Positions 1-7,574 of a stretch of 14,398 nt of DNA are shown one piece after another. Origin of the DNA: Eubacteriales bacterium (GTDB lineage: Bacteria > Bacillota > Clostridia > JAQUNY01); the NCBI GenBank assembly GCA_028717405.1, contig JAQUNY010000027.1:1-14398 (forward strand), given 5' to 3'. Under the pieces are notes generated by a model, which was not told the DNA's origin, did no database searches, and was given only the letters and a program-made list of their open reading frames with translations. The translations under genes and the position numbers were made by a program. The first letter of the stretch is position 1. Every line of letters begins with the position of its first letter.

Positions 1-1
1 T

Positions 2-1474
2 TACACCATCTGCAGGTATGGATGAGAAGACGCCGTTTTCAGCCAGGCCGGCACCGGATGTACCAGAATAACCGGACATCCAGGTCACCCCGATTGCAGG
101 GAATTTGTTGTCTCCAACATTACCTGTAAGCATTCTTTTGTATTCGCTGTCTAAAACACTATTGTCGATCAACGCAGATTGTGCGGCAAAGTAAAAATAA
201 TTATAGATGGTGACGCCTTTCTCGGCAATCGCTGTGGCATCCGAACCAGATGAATAATCGTTCAGAAGAAGAAATTTTGTGACTTTTCCGGTTTCATTCC
301 CGTCAAAATCAATTTCTTCGAATTCATCTATTTCAGCTTCCACATACCTGTCCTTCTGAGCTGGGTAATTTGGATCTGCAACGTATATCCTGCCATTTTC
401 AATTTTATATGCGACAATTGCGTGGCCTTCGATTATTTTTTTCATTTCTTTTTTATAAATTATCATCTGCTGCGGCTCTCCGGTCATAAGCATCGCATAT
501 GCAAATGCGTTAAAGGTAAGGGTATAGTCTTCATGCTCGTCAGTAAGGTCAAAGAATGTCTTTGTCTTATCCATACTGAACAGTTCCTGTGCCATTGATG
601 CGAACCTGTATCCCTGTGAATCATCAAACCAGAACTCCGCTGTTTTGGTGGCCGACATATTATTGTCAAATCTGCCGAAAAGTCGGGGCTCGCCCAGGGC
701 TTTATACTGGCTTGAATAATACCATGCCATCGTGATGGACTGACCGGCGCAATGCCCTCCCGGACTAAGGAATGAACCATTGTTGGCAAACTGCCAGTCA
801 TCTTTGCCAGGTTCAAATCCGGTATCAATGCTTGCCGAAGTTGAACGGTCCATCTTTTCCAGAGTCTCTTTTTTTATACTTGATACTACTATGTCGGAAA
901 AATGAGAAGTAATAACCTCAATACGTTCATTCGTTATGTTCTTGAAAGGTATCGCTTCCAGACGGCCGCTTGCCTTGTCATAGTAAAAGGCGAGTGCAAA
1001 TTCATCATCTTCGACCTTGATTGGTATAGAGACGATCATCGGGACATCAGCAAATATTTGCCCGTTGTCAACAGTGATAAGCGGCGTTATCGGCTTGAAA
1101 TACTCCCCTTTGTTGTGTCCTTCAATTTCAGTCGCGCTGACTTTAAAGGTCGTCTGGGCTGAGAAAGCTCCTTCGGGAACAGTTAAAGTCATGCCCTCAA
1201 AAAAGTCTTTCTTATCAAATACTATAGTACTTCCTTCAGCAGCCGCCTGTTTGGCTTCCAGCTGCACCGACGTCCCAAATGTAAGCAATCCCGCGTCTGC
1301 CCGCTCCGAAGACGATATTGCTGCCGCCGCCGTACTTTGCTGCTGTGCATTATCAGCTCCTTCGTCTTCCCTGCCGCTTCCGCAGCCGCCCAGCATAAAT
1401 GCCGCCAGCAAAACAGGTAAAAGCAGTCCTGATACGGCAGACATAAACAGATTGTTACGCCATTTAATTTTCAT
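2..1474 (-). CDS. Secreted lipoprotein with predicted papain-like cysteine peptidase domain (3' end beyond window)
   Basis: The reading frame is open from ATG at 1474 to the left edge: 491 codons and no stop, so the C-terminus is missing. The start is supported by an AGGGTG-type ribosome binding site a few bases upstream. Residues 1-30 form a lipoprotein signal peptide (basic start, hydrophobic core, lipobox LGGC with Cys31), which predicts a cell-surface protein anchored to the membrane. A low-complexity linker follows. Residues about 65-215 (VPEGAF, TVDNGQ, a strand ending TSHFSDIVVSS) look like a beta-sandwich of ZU5-like type. Then GGHCAGQS (Cys242), EGHAIVAY (His351) and VADPNYP (Asp367) are in the order and spacing of a C39/papain-like catalytic triad. 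I do not recognise the exact family and substrate is unknown. It has its own promoter and a leader of nearly 190 bases, so it is transcribed apart from the symporter behind it. Function is inferred from motifs only. Confidence 0.8.
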   Translation of the reverse strand, partial: MKIKWRNNLFMSAVSGLLLPVLLAAFMLGGCGSGREDEGADNAQQQSTAAAAISSSERADAGLLTFGTSVQLEAKQAAAEGSTIVFDKKDFFEGMTLTVPEGAFSAQTTFKVSATEIEGHNKGEYFKPITPLITVDNGQIFADVPMIVSIPIKVEDDEFALAFYYDKASGRLEAIPFKNITNERIEVITSHFSDIVVSSIKKETLEKMDRSTSASIDTGFEPGKDDWQFANNGSFLSPGGHCAGQSITMAWYYSSQYKALGEPRLFGRFDNNMSATKTAEFWFDDSQGYRFASMAQELFSMDKTKTFFDLTDEHEDYTLTFNAFAYAMLMTGEPQQMIIYKKEMKKIIEGHAIVAYKIENGRIYVADPNYPAQKDRYVEAEIDEFEEIDFDGNETGKVTKFLLLNDYSSGSDATAIAEKGVTIYNYFYFAAQSALIDNSVLDSEYKRMLTGNVGDNKFPAIGVTWMSGYSGTSGAGLAENGVFSSIPADGV

Positions 1475-1660
1475 TATTTCACCCTTTCCGGGCCCACTTT
1501 AAAGGCCTCAAAAAAATAAAAGCAAATCGGGGGAATAAGAGCGATAAAACATTCATGTGTATGTCGAGGTAAACGATTCGATATGACCGGTATGGCCGGG
1601 ACGACAAGTGTAGCGGTTGTTGTTGATTGATTCGGTCACCGGCAGGTTTTGTCATATTGT
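1475..1660 (-). other. Long untranslated leader of the lipoprotein gene
   Basis: This is the stretch between the predicted transcription start and the lipoprotein start codon. It holds no convincing reading frame. A TGACCG/CGGTCA pair could form a long-range stem, but I recognise no known riboswitch and no terminator here. Confidence 0.35.
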
Positions 1661-1667
1661 ATTTAGA

Positions 1668-1696
1668 ATTATACATTAGTGCGGCACAATATTCAA
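1668..1696 (-). promoter_or_regulatory. Sigma-A-type promoter of the lipoprotein gene
   Basis: On the minus strand TTGAAT (-35, 1696-1691) is followed by a 17-base spacer and a perfect TATAAT (-10, 1673-1668). Transcription would start near 1661, giving a leader of nearly 190 bases before the ATG at 1474. The spacer holds a GTGC-C-GCAC palindrome that recurs at 3500-3513, a possible repressor site. Confidence 0.75.
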
Positions 1697-1698
1697 AA

Positions 1699-1724
1699 GA
1701 TTTTTACTAAGGATTTTTACTAAA
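1699..1724. repeat. 13-base tandem duplication
   Basis: Two adjacent copies of GATTTTTACTAAG / GATTTTTACTAAA (one mismatch, last base) lie between the symporter terminator and the -35 of the lipoprotein promoter. Such A+T-rich repeats upstream of -35 could act as an UP-like element, or be a plain slippage duplication. Confidence 0.7.
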
Positions 1725-1730
1725 GCCGGG

Positions 1731-1762
1731 AAAAAGCCCCTGAAGTTTAAACTCCAGGGGCT
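1731..1762 (-). terminator. Rho-independent terminator of the symporter unit
   Basis: On the minus strand AGCCCCTG pairs with CAGGGGCT (8 bp) around a centre that is itself the palindrome AGTTTAAACT, followed directly by a run of five T. It lies about 50 bases after the symporter stop codon. There is no T-run on the plus strand, so it acts on minus-strand transcripts. Confidence 0.9.
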
Positions 1763-1800
1763 GCTTAATTACAAACTCCTCAGGCTGTGCTTACACAAGA

Positions 1801-1822
1801 CTCATGCAATGCTCATGCAATG
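1801..1822. repeat. 11-base perfect tandem duplication across the symporter stop codon
   Basis: CTCATGCAATG occurs twice in a row (1801-1811 and 1812-1822). One copy encodes the last codons and stop of the symporter; the other lies just after the stop. This is a slippage-type duplication and does not alter the protein. Confidence 0.85.
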
Positions 1823-3447
1823 TCTTTAAAACACTTCTCAATAAGCGCACTGTCCATGGCATGCTTTTTATTGTTGCGCAATATCAGCCAGAGTGCAAAA
1901 GTGACAATCAGGGAAACGGGCAGTGCTATGAATATCGGATCGACCATTGCAAGTTTCTTCAGGGCAGTGCCTGCAACCAGGGATGTTTTCCCTGTAATAA
2001 GCCTGCAGATCTGCAAGCTGGCAGCTTCTTTCTCATGGATGAAGAATATCCAGAAAGCGCTGGTCACAAATCCGCATACCATGCCCCACAGCGCAGCAGC
2101 CTTCGGCATAGTCCTTATGTACAGTGCACTTATGTATGCCGGGAGGAACGATGCGGCGCAGAGTCCGAAGAAAAGCGCTGTTCCGGTTGCAATAACAGCC
2201 ATGCTTACTTCCAGTTTGCCTGAAAGCCATGCCACAACTGCGCTCAGCAATATTCCGATAACCAGGCCTATCCTTGTTATGCTTATTGAATTTCCCTTTT
2301 TCTGGAGGCCTTTCTCATAAAAGTCACGGCCGACTGCAGTACCCATCGTATGGAATTGCGAACTTAAGGTCGACATGGCAGCAGCCAGCATCGTTATCAG
2401 GAAAAGCGGCCCGACCCACGCGGGTATGAATTGTGCGATATATTCGGGAATGATCCTGTCATTTCCGCCGGCAGCGAGCATTGCAACCTTGCCTGTTTCA
2501 TTATAGAAATTCACATTTGCAAGAGCACCGACAACAAACGCAACACCGGTCATCATTAATATAAATATCCCGCCTGAAACAACTCCCCTGTTAAGCTCCC
2601 TGTCGCTCCTGACAGTCATGAATCTTACAGCCAGCTGAGGCTGAGCCAGGACTCCGATACCCACGCCCATCACAACAGTTGAAACAAGATTCCACCATAT
2701 CGGGCTGTCGAATTTCGGCATACTTGTCCATCCCTGGAATCCTCCTCCAATATTTTTAGCAACCTGTTCTCTTACATCGCTCTTAAGGAAAAGATCACCA
2801 AGCTGTTCATGCGCAGAGGATACGCCGCCAAGTTTGGAATATGCGTAAACGAGCAGGATAGTCATCCCGACAAACATCAGCGTACCCTGGAAAGCATCTG
2901 CATACATGACGCCTTTCAGCCCTCCCAGCAGCACATACAGGGCGACTACCAGGACAAATCCTATAAGGGCTGCGTCGTATGATATCTTGAAAAAGGTCTG
3001 TACAAATTCAGCTCCGCCTTTTATAACTGCAGCAGTGTATATGGGCATAAATATAAAAATGACAAGGCCTGCAAATCCCTGCATAAATTTTGAATCAAAG
3101 CGCTGGCCTAAAAGCTCCGGAAATGTGTGGGCTTCAATATTTTTACCCATCCGCCTTGTTCTTTTCCCGAAGAATATAAAGGCGATAAAAATACCTACGA
3201 ATATATTCAGAAATGTCAGCCACAGCAAGCCCATCCCGAGCTGTCCTGCGGCACCGCCGAATCCGACAATGGCTGATGTGCTGATAAAGGTGGCCCCATA
3301 TGACATGGCCATTATAAAAGGATGAATTTTCCTTCCGGCAATCAGATAGTCCTGAGCATTTTTTGTTTGTTTGAACCCAAAATAACCAAGAAGTGCAATG
3401 ATAGCAAGATAGATAACAATATAAACGATTGTGACTGTTGTATTCAT
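1813..3447 (-). CDS. Sodium:solute symporter, SSS/SLC5 family
   Basis: A 544-residue polytopic membrane protein that should import a small solute using the sodium gradient; the substrate cannot be told from the sequence. The N-terminus has the family pattern of a first helix followed by NAQDYLIAGRKI and a glycine-rich second helix. GGLKGVMYADAFQ (residues about 175-187) matches the SSS signature, and AAAMSTLSSQ (about 355-364) is the TM8 segment whose Ser/Thr residues form the second sodium site in this family. Length fits the family (usually 450-600). The ATG at 3447 follows GGAGGAGAGG at a good distance. It is the second gene of a unit led by a 40-residue accessory protein, with a 221-base spacer, and is closed by a strong terminator. 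No nearby catabolic gene hints at the substrate. Confidence 0.92.
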   Translation of the reverse strand: MNTTVTIVYIVIYLAIIALLGYFGFKQTKNAQDYLIAGRKIHPFIMAMSYGATFISTSAIVGFGGAAGQLGMGLLWLTFLNIFVGIFIAFIFFGKRTRRMGKNIEAHTFPELLGQRFDSKFMQGFAGLVIFIFMPIYTAAVIKGGAEFVQTFFKISYDAALIGFVLVVALYVLLGGLKGVMYADAFQGTLMFVGMTILLVYAYSKLGGVSSAHEQLGDLFLKSDVREQVAKNIGGGFQGWTSMPKFDSPIWWNLVSTVVMGVGIGVLAQPQLAVRFMTVRSDRELNRGVVSGGIFILMMTGVAFVVGALANVNFYNETGKVAMLAAGGNDRIIPEYIAQFIPAWVGPLFLITMLAAAMSTLSSQFHTMGTAVGRDFYEKGLQKKGNSISITRIGLVIGILLSAVVAWLSGKLEVSMAVIATGTALFFGLCAASFLPAYISALYIRTMPKAAALWGMVCGFVTSAFWIFFIHEKEAASLQICRLITGKTSLVAGTALKKLAMVDPIFIALPVSLIVTFALWLILRNNKKHAMDSALIEKCFKDIA

Positions 3448-3499
3448 TTAACCTCTCCTCCGTATCGAAATGTAAGCTCCCTGATATAACAGACAGCTG

Positions 3500-3513
3500 T
3501 TGTGCCGCACCAA
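3500..3513. promoter_or_regulatory. Possible operator, copy of the motif in the lipoprotein promoter
   Basis: TTGTGCCGCACCAA matches the minus-strand TTGTGCCGCACTAA at 1689-1676 at 13 of 14 positions. The core GTGC-C-GCAC is palindromic. On the minus strand a weak promoter (TTGGTG, 18 bases, TTATAT) can be drawn over it, which could drive the symporter separately. The assignment is speculative. Confidence 0.25.
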
Positions 3514-3548
3514 AGTGCCGTTATGGCACATCGTCCGGTGATACATTT

Positions 3549-3582
3549 GTTGCCGCAGAGACGATTCCGGATTCTCTGCAAC
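3549..3582 (-). other. Structured spacer in the symporter leader: stem-loop
   Basis: GTTG-CAGAGA can pair with TCTCTG-CAAC (10 bp with a 3-base bulge) around an 11-base loop. It lies in the 221-base gap (3448-3668) between the accessory gene and the symporter. Nearby, GTGCC (3515-3519) pairs with GGCAC (3525-3529), while TGTGCC (3501-3506) could pair with the same GGCACA instead. No T-run follows either hairpin, so this is not a plain terminator. Confidence 0.5.
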
Positions 3583-3668
3583 GGCTCTTTCAGTGTGAGG
3601 AGCAGGCTATCACCTGGATATTCGACTGATTCTCCTATCCAAAACCGCAAGTCCTTCAGATAATGCTT

Positions 3669-3791
3669 TCAGCTCTTTCCGTTATCAGTGCCTTTATTCC
3701 AGTTGACAACGCCGTAAATTACGCAAACAGCCGCACTCAGGATACAAAGCAGATAGACTGACCATATCCATGGGTCGCTTATACCAAACAT
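3669..3791 (-). CDS. Symporter small accessory protein (40 residues)
   Basis: A very short gene encoding 40 residues, beginning MFGISDPWIWSVYLL and ending WNKGTDNGKS. Its ATG at 3791 follows a near-perfect AGGAGGTG ribosome binding site five bases away, stronger than that of many long genes here. It forms one transmembrane helix (about residues 9-28) with a short polar C-terminal tail. Tiny proteins of this type (an FGI-DPW start, one helix, then a W-N motif) are known directly upstream of SSS symporters in Clostridia and archaea and are named symporter small accessory proteins. It probably joins or stabilises the symporter at the membrane, but the mechanism is not established. It is co-oriented with the symporter and driven by the promoter at 3983-4011. 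Confidence 0.85.
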   Translation of the reverse strand: MFGISDPWIWSVYLLCILSAAVCVIYGVVNWNKGTDNGKS

Positions 3792-3982
3792 GAAAGCACC
3801 TCCTCTTGACGCCATCCCCTCATATCAAATGAAATCAATGCGAAAAGGATTTACGCAAACCCGCTTCCTTGCGGACATTTGAAAATACTCTTCGTTCTTT
3901 TTTCCATAAATACGCGGGGACGAAATAAAATCACCCGGTATCTGTCGTTTTAAGTTCTGTTGCTTCTTTTTTAATAGATATA

Positions 3983-4011
3983 ATAATATATACAAATGGT
4001 ACTTTTTGCAA
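3983..4011 (-). promoter_or_regulatory. Promoter of the accessory protein and symporter unit
   Basis: On the minus strand TTGCAA (4011-4006), a 17-base spacer and TATTAT (3988-3983) give a good sigma-A-type promoter. The leader to the ATG at 3791 is about 185 bases and holds only weak hairpins (CCGC/GCGG at 3861-3874). I see no riboswitch that I recognise. Confidence 0.6.
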
Positions 4012-4046
4012 GAAATATTTTAGTGCATGAATATTTTCGCATATCA

Positions 4047-4076
4047 TTGACAATTCTAATGATAATTTGTGGTAAT
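4047..4076 (+). promoter_or_regulatory. Promoter of the YgjV-like gene
   Basis: TTGACA (4047-4052) is followed after 18 bases by GGTAAT (4071-4076), with TG one base before the -10, an extended -10 layout. The start codon lies about 60 bases on. The rest of the 3792-4138 gap is A+T-rich and holds only this promoter and the divergent one. Confidence 0.55.
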
Positions 4077-4138
4077 ATAAACTGCATAACAGACATAATA
4101 GAAATTGTTGCTGTATCATTGGATCAGCGGAGTGAATT

Positions 4139-4837
4139 ATGAGCAATTTTCAGAACATCATAACACAGAGCATAGGCTTTATTGGCCTCGCCTTAGCGGT
4201 TCTGTCGTTTCAGAGCCGGAGGCTGAAAGGCATACTGCTATTCCAGACCTTGGCGAATGCAGCTTTTATCGTTCATTATGTACTTCTGGGAGCATATACG
4301 GGAGCGGCCATTAATTTTCTTGGCGCATTCAGGAACATTGTTTTCTATAACAAAGAAAAATCCTGGGCATCAAAGAAATTTTGGCTGTATTTCTTCATTA
4401 CAGTCTATATCGCATCCGGGATTGCCTCATGGGAAAATATCTACAGCCTGCTTCCTATCCTTGGAGTTATAATGACTACGATGGCATACTGGGTCAAAGA
4501 TGCTGCAATAACAAGAAAACTTGTATTACCCGGTACAATATTCTGGTTGGTTTACAGCATAGCTGTCTTCTCAATCGCAGGCACGATAACTGAAATATTG
4601 ATCCTGGTTTCCGTGATTACATCTATAGTAAGGTATGATATAAAAAAAGAACCTTTACCTTTGCCCGCAGATTTAGCAGAGGCCACTCCTGCAGTTTCAG
4701 ATGGCATTGTGAATAATACTCTGGCAGAATCCGGATCAGCCGCATCTGTCAGAATTGCCGCTGTAACTGCAGCCGCACCTCCACTCCAGGTTCCAGTTCC
4801 GGTTCAGGCTTCAGGCTCAGCAAAGCCTGAAGTATAA
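4139..4837 (+). CDS. YgjV-family inner membrane protein with low-complexity tail
   Basis: A 232-residue membrane protein. Residues 1 to about 170 match the YgjV family of small polytopic proteins of unknown function: an N-terminal helix ending LSFQSRR, the LLFQTLANAAFIVHYVLLG segment, a GAFRNIVFYNK loop and further helices with YWVKD. The ATG at 4139 is preceded by GGAG. The last 60 residues or so (from about KKEPLPLP) are rich in Ala, Pro, Val and Ser; E. coli YgjV, about 180 residues long, ends before such a tail. It would lie in the cytoplasm or outside depending on helix number. The gene stands alone, with its own promoter, and its stop is only five bases from the stop of the convergent hydrolase gene. 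No function is assigned. Confidence 0.82.
   Translation: MSNFQNIITQSIGFIGLALAVLSFQSRRLKGILLFQTLANAAFIVHYVLLGAYTGAAINFLGAFRNIVFYNKEKSWASKKFWLYFFITVYIASGIASWENIYSLLPILGVIMTTMAYWVKDAAITRKLVLPGTIFWLVYSIAVFSIAGTITEILILVSVITSIVRYDIKKEPLPLPADLAEATPAVSDGIVNNTLAESGSAASVRIAAVTAAAPPLQVPVPVQASGSAKPEV
4809..4832. other. Inverted repeat at the convergent gene ends
   Basis: CTTCAGGCT pairs with AGCCTGAAG (9 bp, 6-base loop) within the last codons of the YgjV-like gene, 11 bases before the end of the opposing gene. No T-run follows on either strand. It may weakly stop or protect both transcripts. A 7-base tandem (TTCAGGC twice, 4803-4816) overlaps its left arm. Confidence 0.4.
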
Positions 4838-4842
4838 AACTA

Positions 4843-7545
4843 TCATGTCATAAGACGGACAGGACCATAAAGGCCGCCGTCAACTGATTCTGATTCAAAA
4901 TTAAGCTCAAGCTTATGGTAAGGCCCCATCTGAATATCAGTCCATTTATCAAAGCTTCTGCTGTGAACAAACTGGTTGGCCGCTGTGTTGGATACCCTTA
5001 CTTCAAGCCTGTTCTGTCCGCTGCAAAGCTTTGATGAATCAATAGTATAACTGTATGGCGGCATACAGCGTATTCCAAGCAGATGCCCGTTGAGAACCGC
5101 TTCGCAGCTGTATCTGACATCTCCCAGGTCAAGCAGGTATTCACCATCCTTTAATTCCGGCAACACAAATCCCGCAACATAAGCAGCGTCACCTGAAAAT
5201 TCATCGGGAGCCGGCCATTTGCCGGGTTCTGCTGAGCAAGGTGCTTCATTCACAAGCCAGCTTTCATAATTATGTTCCCCTATAACAAACTCCCTGATCC
5301 TCCTGAAAGTGAAATTTTCTATCAGGCAGACAGTGTTCTTCATCTCCCTCGTTCCACGGATTTCATCGTGCTTATAATGGCATGAAGCATAGCTTTTATT
5401 ACTGCCGGAGCCCATATCCAAAGTATGCCCCGCTATCAGATAGCAGCGTCCCTCCCCGAAATGCAGAAACAGCCTCATTTTAAATCCGCCTCCGCCGGCA
5501 GCTACGTGCTCATGGGCTGGTATCCTTATCTCTCCGGTAATTGTGTCAAACTCATATATGGAAGCCTCCGGCGATAACAGATCCCCGGCTGCTCCTGGTA
5601 TATACAGCTCTGTTTCAACCGGCTCAAAACCTTCGTTGTATAAAAAATACAATTCGCCGTCTTCAGTGATCCTTTTTACAGCCCTGATTTTATCTGAGGA
5701 AGATCGCACAACCGGCTTGATGAGAACAGGGATCTGCTCCGGTGTGAACAATACAGCCCCCTTGAGCAGACCATTTCCTCCATCACAGCTGTTTCTGCCT
5801 TCCCCCATCATATATGCCTTTCCGCCGCCCGATACAAACTTTTCAAGTTTGATCCTGATTTCATAAGTCATGTGCCGGCAGTGTGGGAGAAATATAGTAC
5901 GATATTCCGCATAACCGCTCCGAAGCACTCCATTGCTCAGATCCTCTTCCGGCACGTTATTGATCAGGTCGTCATCGATCACATCAAAACTTCCCTGAGC
6001 CTTTTCAATAGTAAATCCGATCCTTTCAAATTCCTCCGCGGTACGTTTTGAGTTTTCCAGATCAGCCTGAAAGTCTCTGAATGGCATATAGAGTGCAGTA
6101 TCCGCATATGGCTTTCCGGCAGTCATGAGGTATGTCAGCCTTGCTGAGTGCAGGTTGTAAGCAGCAACATCGCCAGCCCCGGGCATTTGTTCCGGGAATG
6201 AGGGGCGTATTCCACCCATCAAAAAATCAACATGTTCATATGTCATGTTCATGACATTAAGCAGGTTGATGCCCCTTACAAACTGGTAGTTCTGAACATA
6301 ACGCATCTGCGCATATGTCAGGCCTGCGCCGTATACCGCGTATGATTCTGTTACTGACGTGTTGCTGCCGTTCTGATTTGCCGCGCTTGAGGCGTATCGC
6401 GGAAAGAAATTATTCTGCCCGGTTACTTTGCCATTTATTGATTCGGCTGCGCCCGGGAATATCTGTCTCCATATTGCGTCTACTCCGGGTATGTCGAAAC
6501 ACCTCAGCATCCTGAGCGGCTGGTAAAATCCGCTGTTTCCGTTTATACATCCAAGCACATCATTTTCCCCGCCCAGATGCCCTGATGAAAGCATTCCGTT
6601 ATTGCTGCACCATTTTTTCAGCATAATGAAATAACTGTTGGCAAGAGTCTCACCCACAAGTTCATAGTAATCCTGCCTTGCTTTTATTTCTTCGCGGCTC
6701 AGATCCTGCGTGTCAAAAAGGGCCGGGAGATAATCACATATGTCATATCCGTATCTGTCACCAAATGCCGTTATAATATCTTCATTAAATCCGGGTTTAC
6801 CCGCCGCAGGTTCATCCGTAAAGGTAATTTTCAGCGTGCCTCCGATGTGCTCTCTCATCTCAGCCCTGACTTTCTCGTGGGTCAGACGGATAAATTCGGC
6901 AGCTGACTCCGGGTTGAGTATGTCGGGATACCCGGCATGCTGCTTCGCCGGTTCCAGCCAAAATTCTGTTATTACAATGTGACCAGCGGCTTTATCCGGA
7001 TCGCTCTGCATGTCTCCATACGGCGCACAAGCTGTATAGCTGCAATTTATACGTTTCCTGCCCCTGAAAGCTGCTATCAGTGATTTGCCTCGGCTTTTCA
7101 GATCATATGTTCCTCCGGCTGGCAGAAATATTTCCTTCTTCGTCAGGCGTTTCTGCGCAAGGCCCGGGTTCTCCCTGACAACCGCATGGCCGGCGCTGCC
7201 GGAAGGCCACCCGTCTTCGTCATAAAGCCAGAAATTCATGCCTTTTGAAGCAGCATGGCTGACTGCAGCGTGCCAGAGCCGCAGGTATTCATCTGTGTAA
7301 TAATCAGGTTCAAGCATGGTCGGGGCCAGGTTAGGCCTGAAATGCACCGATTCAGCAATAATATATAAATTTCTTATATTACGGCTGTACATTGAATCCA
7401 GCTGCCGGCAGATCTCATCTTTATCAAGCCTTGTATGCCATATCCACGAATAAACGGGATAATATTCGGTATCAGGAGTTCTGAACACCGTCGGATCTAT
7501 TCGCGCATGCACGCAGTGATTATTAAATGCTATTTCATATTTCAT
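4843..7545 (-). CDS. GH106-like glycoside hydrolase (alpha-L-rhamnosidase family)
   Basis: A 900-residue enzyme expected to cleave alpha-L-rhamnose or a related sugar from glycans. I chose the ATG at 7545 because AAGGGGG lies just upstream; an in-frame ATG at 7614 would add 23 residues but has no ribosome binding site. The N-terminal part shows the GH106-type pattern: YYPVYSWIWHTRLDKDEI (an alternating helix and strand start), then FWLYDEDGWPSGSAG at about residues 105-119. Acidic candidates for catalysis are Glu245 (FTDEP), Glu327 (GHLGGEND) and Glu400 (VTESY); I cannot say which are the acid and base. The C-terminal 150 residues look like a galactose-binding beta-sandwich (LDLGDVRYSCEAVLNGHLLG, then NRLEVRVSNTAANQ) ending GLYGPVRL. 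There is no signal peptide, so it should work in the cytoplasm on imported oligosaccharides or glycosides. No transporter or regulator for sugars adjoins it. Confidence 0.8.
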   Translation of the reverse strand: MKYEIAFNNHCVHARIDPTVFRTPDTEYYPVYSWIWHTRLDKDEICRQLDSMYSRNIRNLYIIAESVHFRPNLAPTMLEPDYYTDEYLRLWHAAVSHAASKGMNFWLYDEDGWPSGSAGHAVVRENPGLAQKRLTKKEIFLPAGGTYDLKSRGKSLIAAFRGRKRINCSYTACAPYGDMQSDPDKAAGHIVITEFWLEPAKQHAGYPDILNPESAAEFIRLTHEKVRAEMREHIGGTLKITFTDEPAAGKPGFNEDIITAFGDRYGYDICDYLPALFDTQDLSREEIKARQDYYELVGETLANSYFIMLKKWCSNNGMLSSGHLGGENDVLGCINGNSGFYQPLRMLRCFDIPGVDAIWRQIFPGAAESINGKVTGQNNFFPRYASSAANQNGSNTSVTESYAVYGAGLTYAQMRYVQNYQFVRGINLLNVMNMTYEHVDFLMGGIRPSFPEQMPGAGDVAAYNLHSARLTYLMTAGKPYADTALYMPFRDFQADLENSKRTAEEFERIGFTIEKAQGSFDVIDDDLINNVPEEDLSNGVLRSGYAEYRTIFLPHCRHMTYEIRIKLEKFVSGGGKAYMMGEGRNSCDGGNGLLKGAVLFTPEQIPVLIKPVVRSSSDKIRAVKRITEDGELYFLYNEGFEPVETELYIPGAAGDLLSPEASIYEFDTITGEIRIPAHEHVAAGGGGFKMRLFLHFGEGRCYLIAGHTLDMGSGSNKSYASCHYKHDEIRGTREMKNTVCLIENFTFRRIREFVIGEHNYESWLVNEAPCSAEPGKWPAPDEFSGDAAYVAGFVLPELKDGEYLLDLGDVRYSCEAVLNGHLLGIRCMPPYSYTIDSSKLCSGQNRLEVRVSNTAANQFVHSRSFDKWTDIQMGPYHKLELNFESESVDGGLYGPVRLMT

Positions 7546-7574
7546 ATAAACCCCCTTATAATCCCTTCTGCCGT

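Noticed and set aside
902..1502. Two plus-strand frames opposite the lipoprotein
   Set aside because: They mirror the minus-strand gene, which has a signal peptide, a ribosome binding site, a promoter and conserved motifs.
1479..1676. 65-codon minus-strand frame upstream of the lipoprotein
   Set aside because: Its start overlaps the -10 box of the predicted promoter, so it could not be transcribed from it, and it lacks a ribosome binding site.
1787..2320. Plus-strand frames opposite the symporter C-terminus
   Set aside because: The symporter frame has unambiguous family motifs; the opposite frames have no ribosome binding site and no recognisable product.
3444..3650. Cys-rich 68-codon minus-strand frame between the accessory gene and the symporter
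   Set aside because: It would start with TTG and has no clear ribosome binding site, and its composition is not protein-like. The region is better explained as a structured leader.
3792..3976. A riboswitch in the leader of the accessory gene
   Set aside because: Only weak hairpins are visible and none of the class signatures I know is present.
4809..4832. Hairpin at the convergent gene ends as a full terminator
   Set aside because: No T-run follows on either strand, so it is listed only as an inverted repeat.
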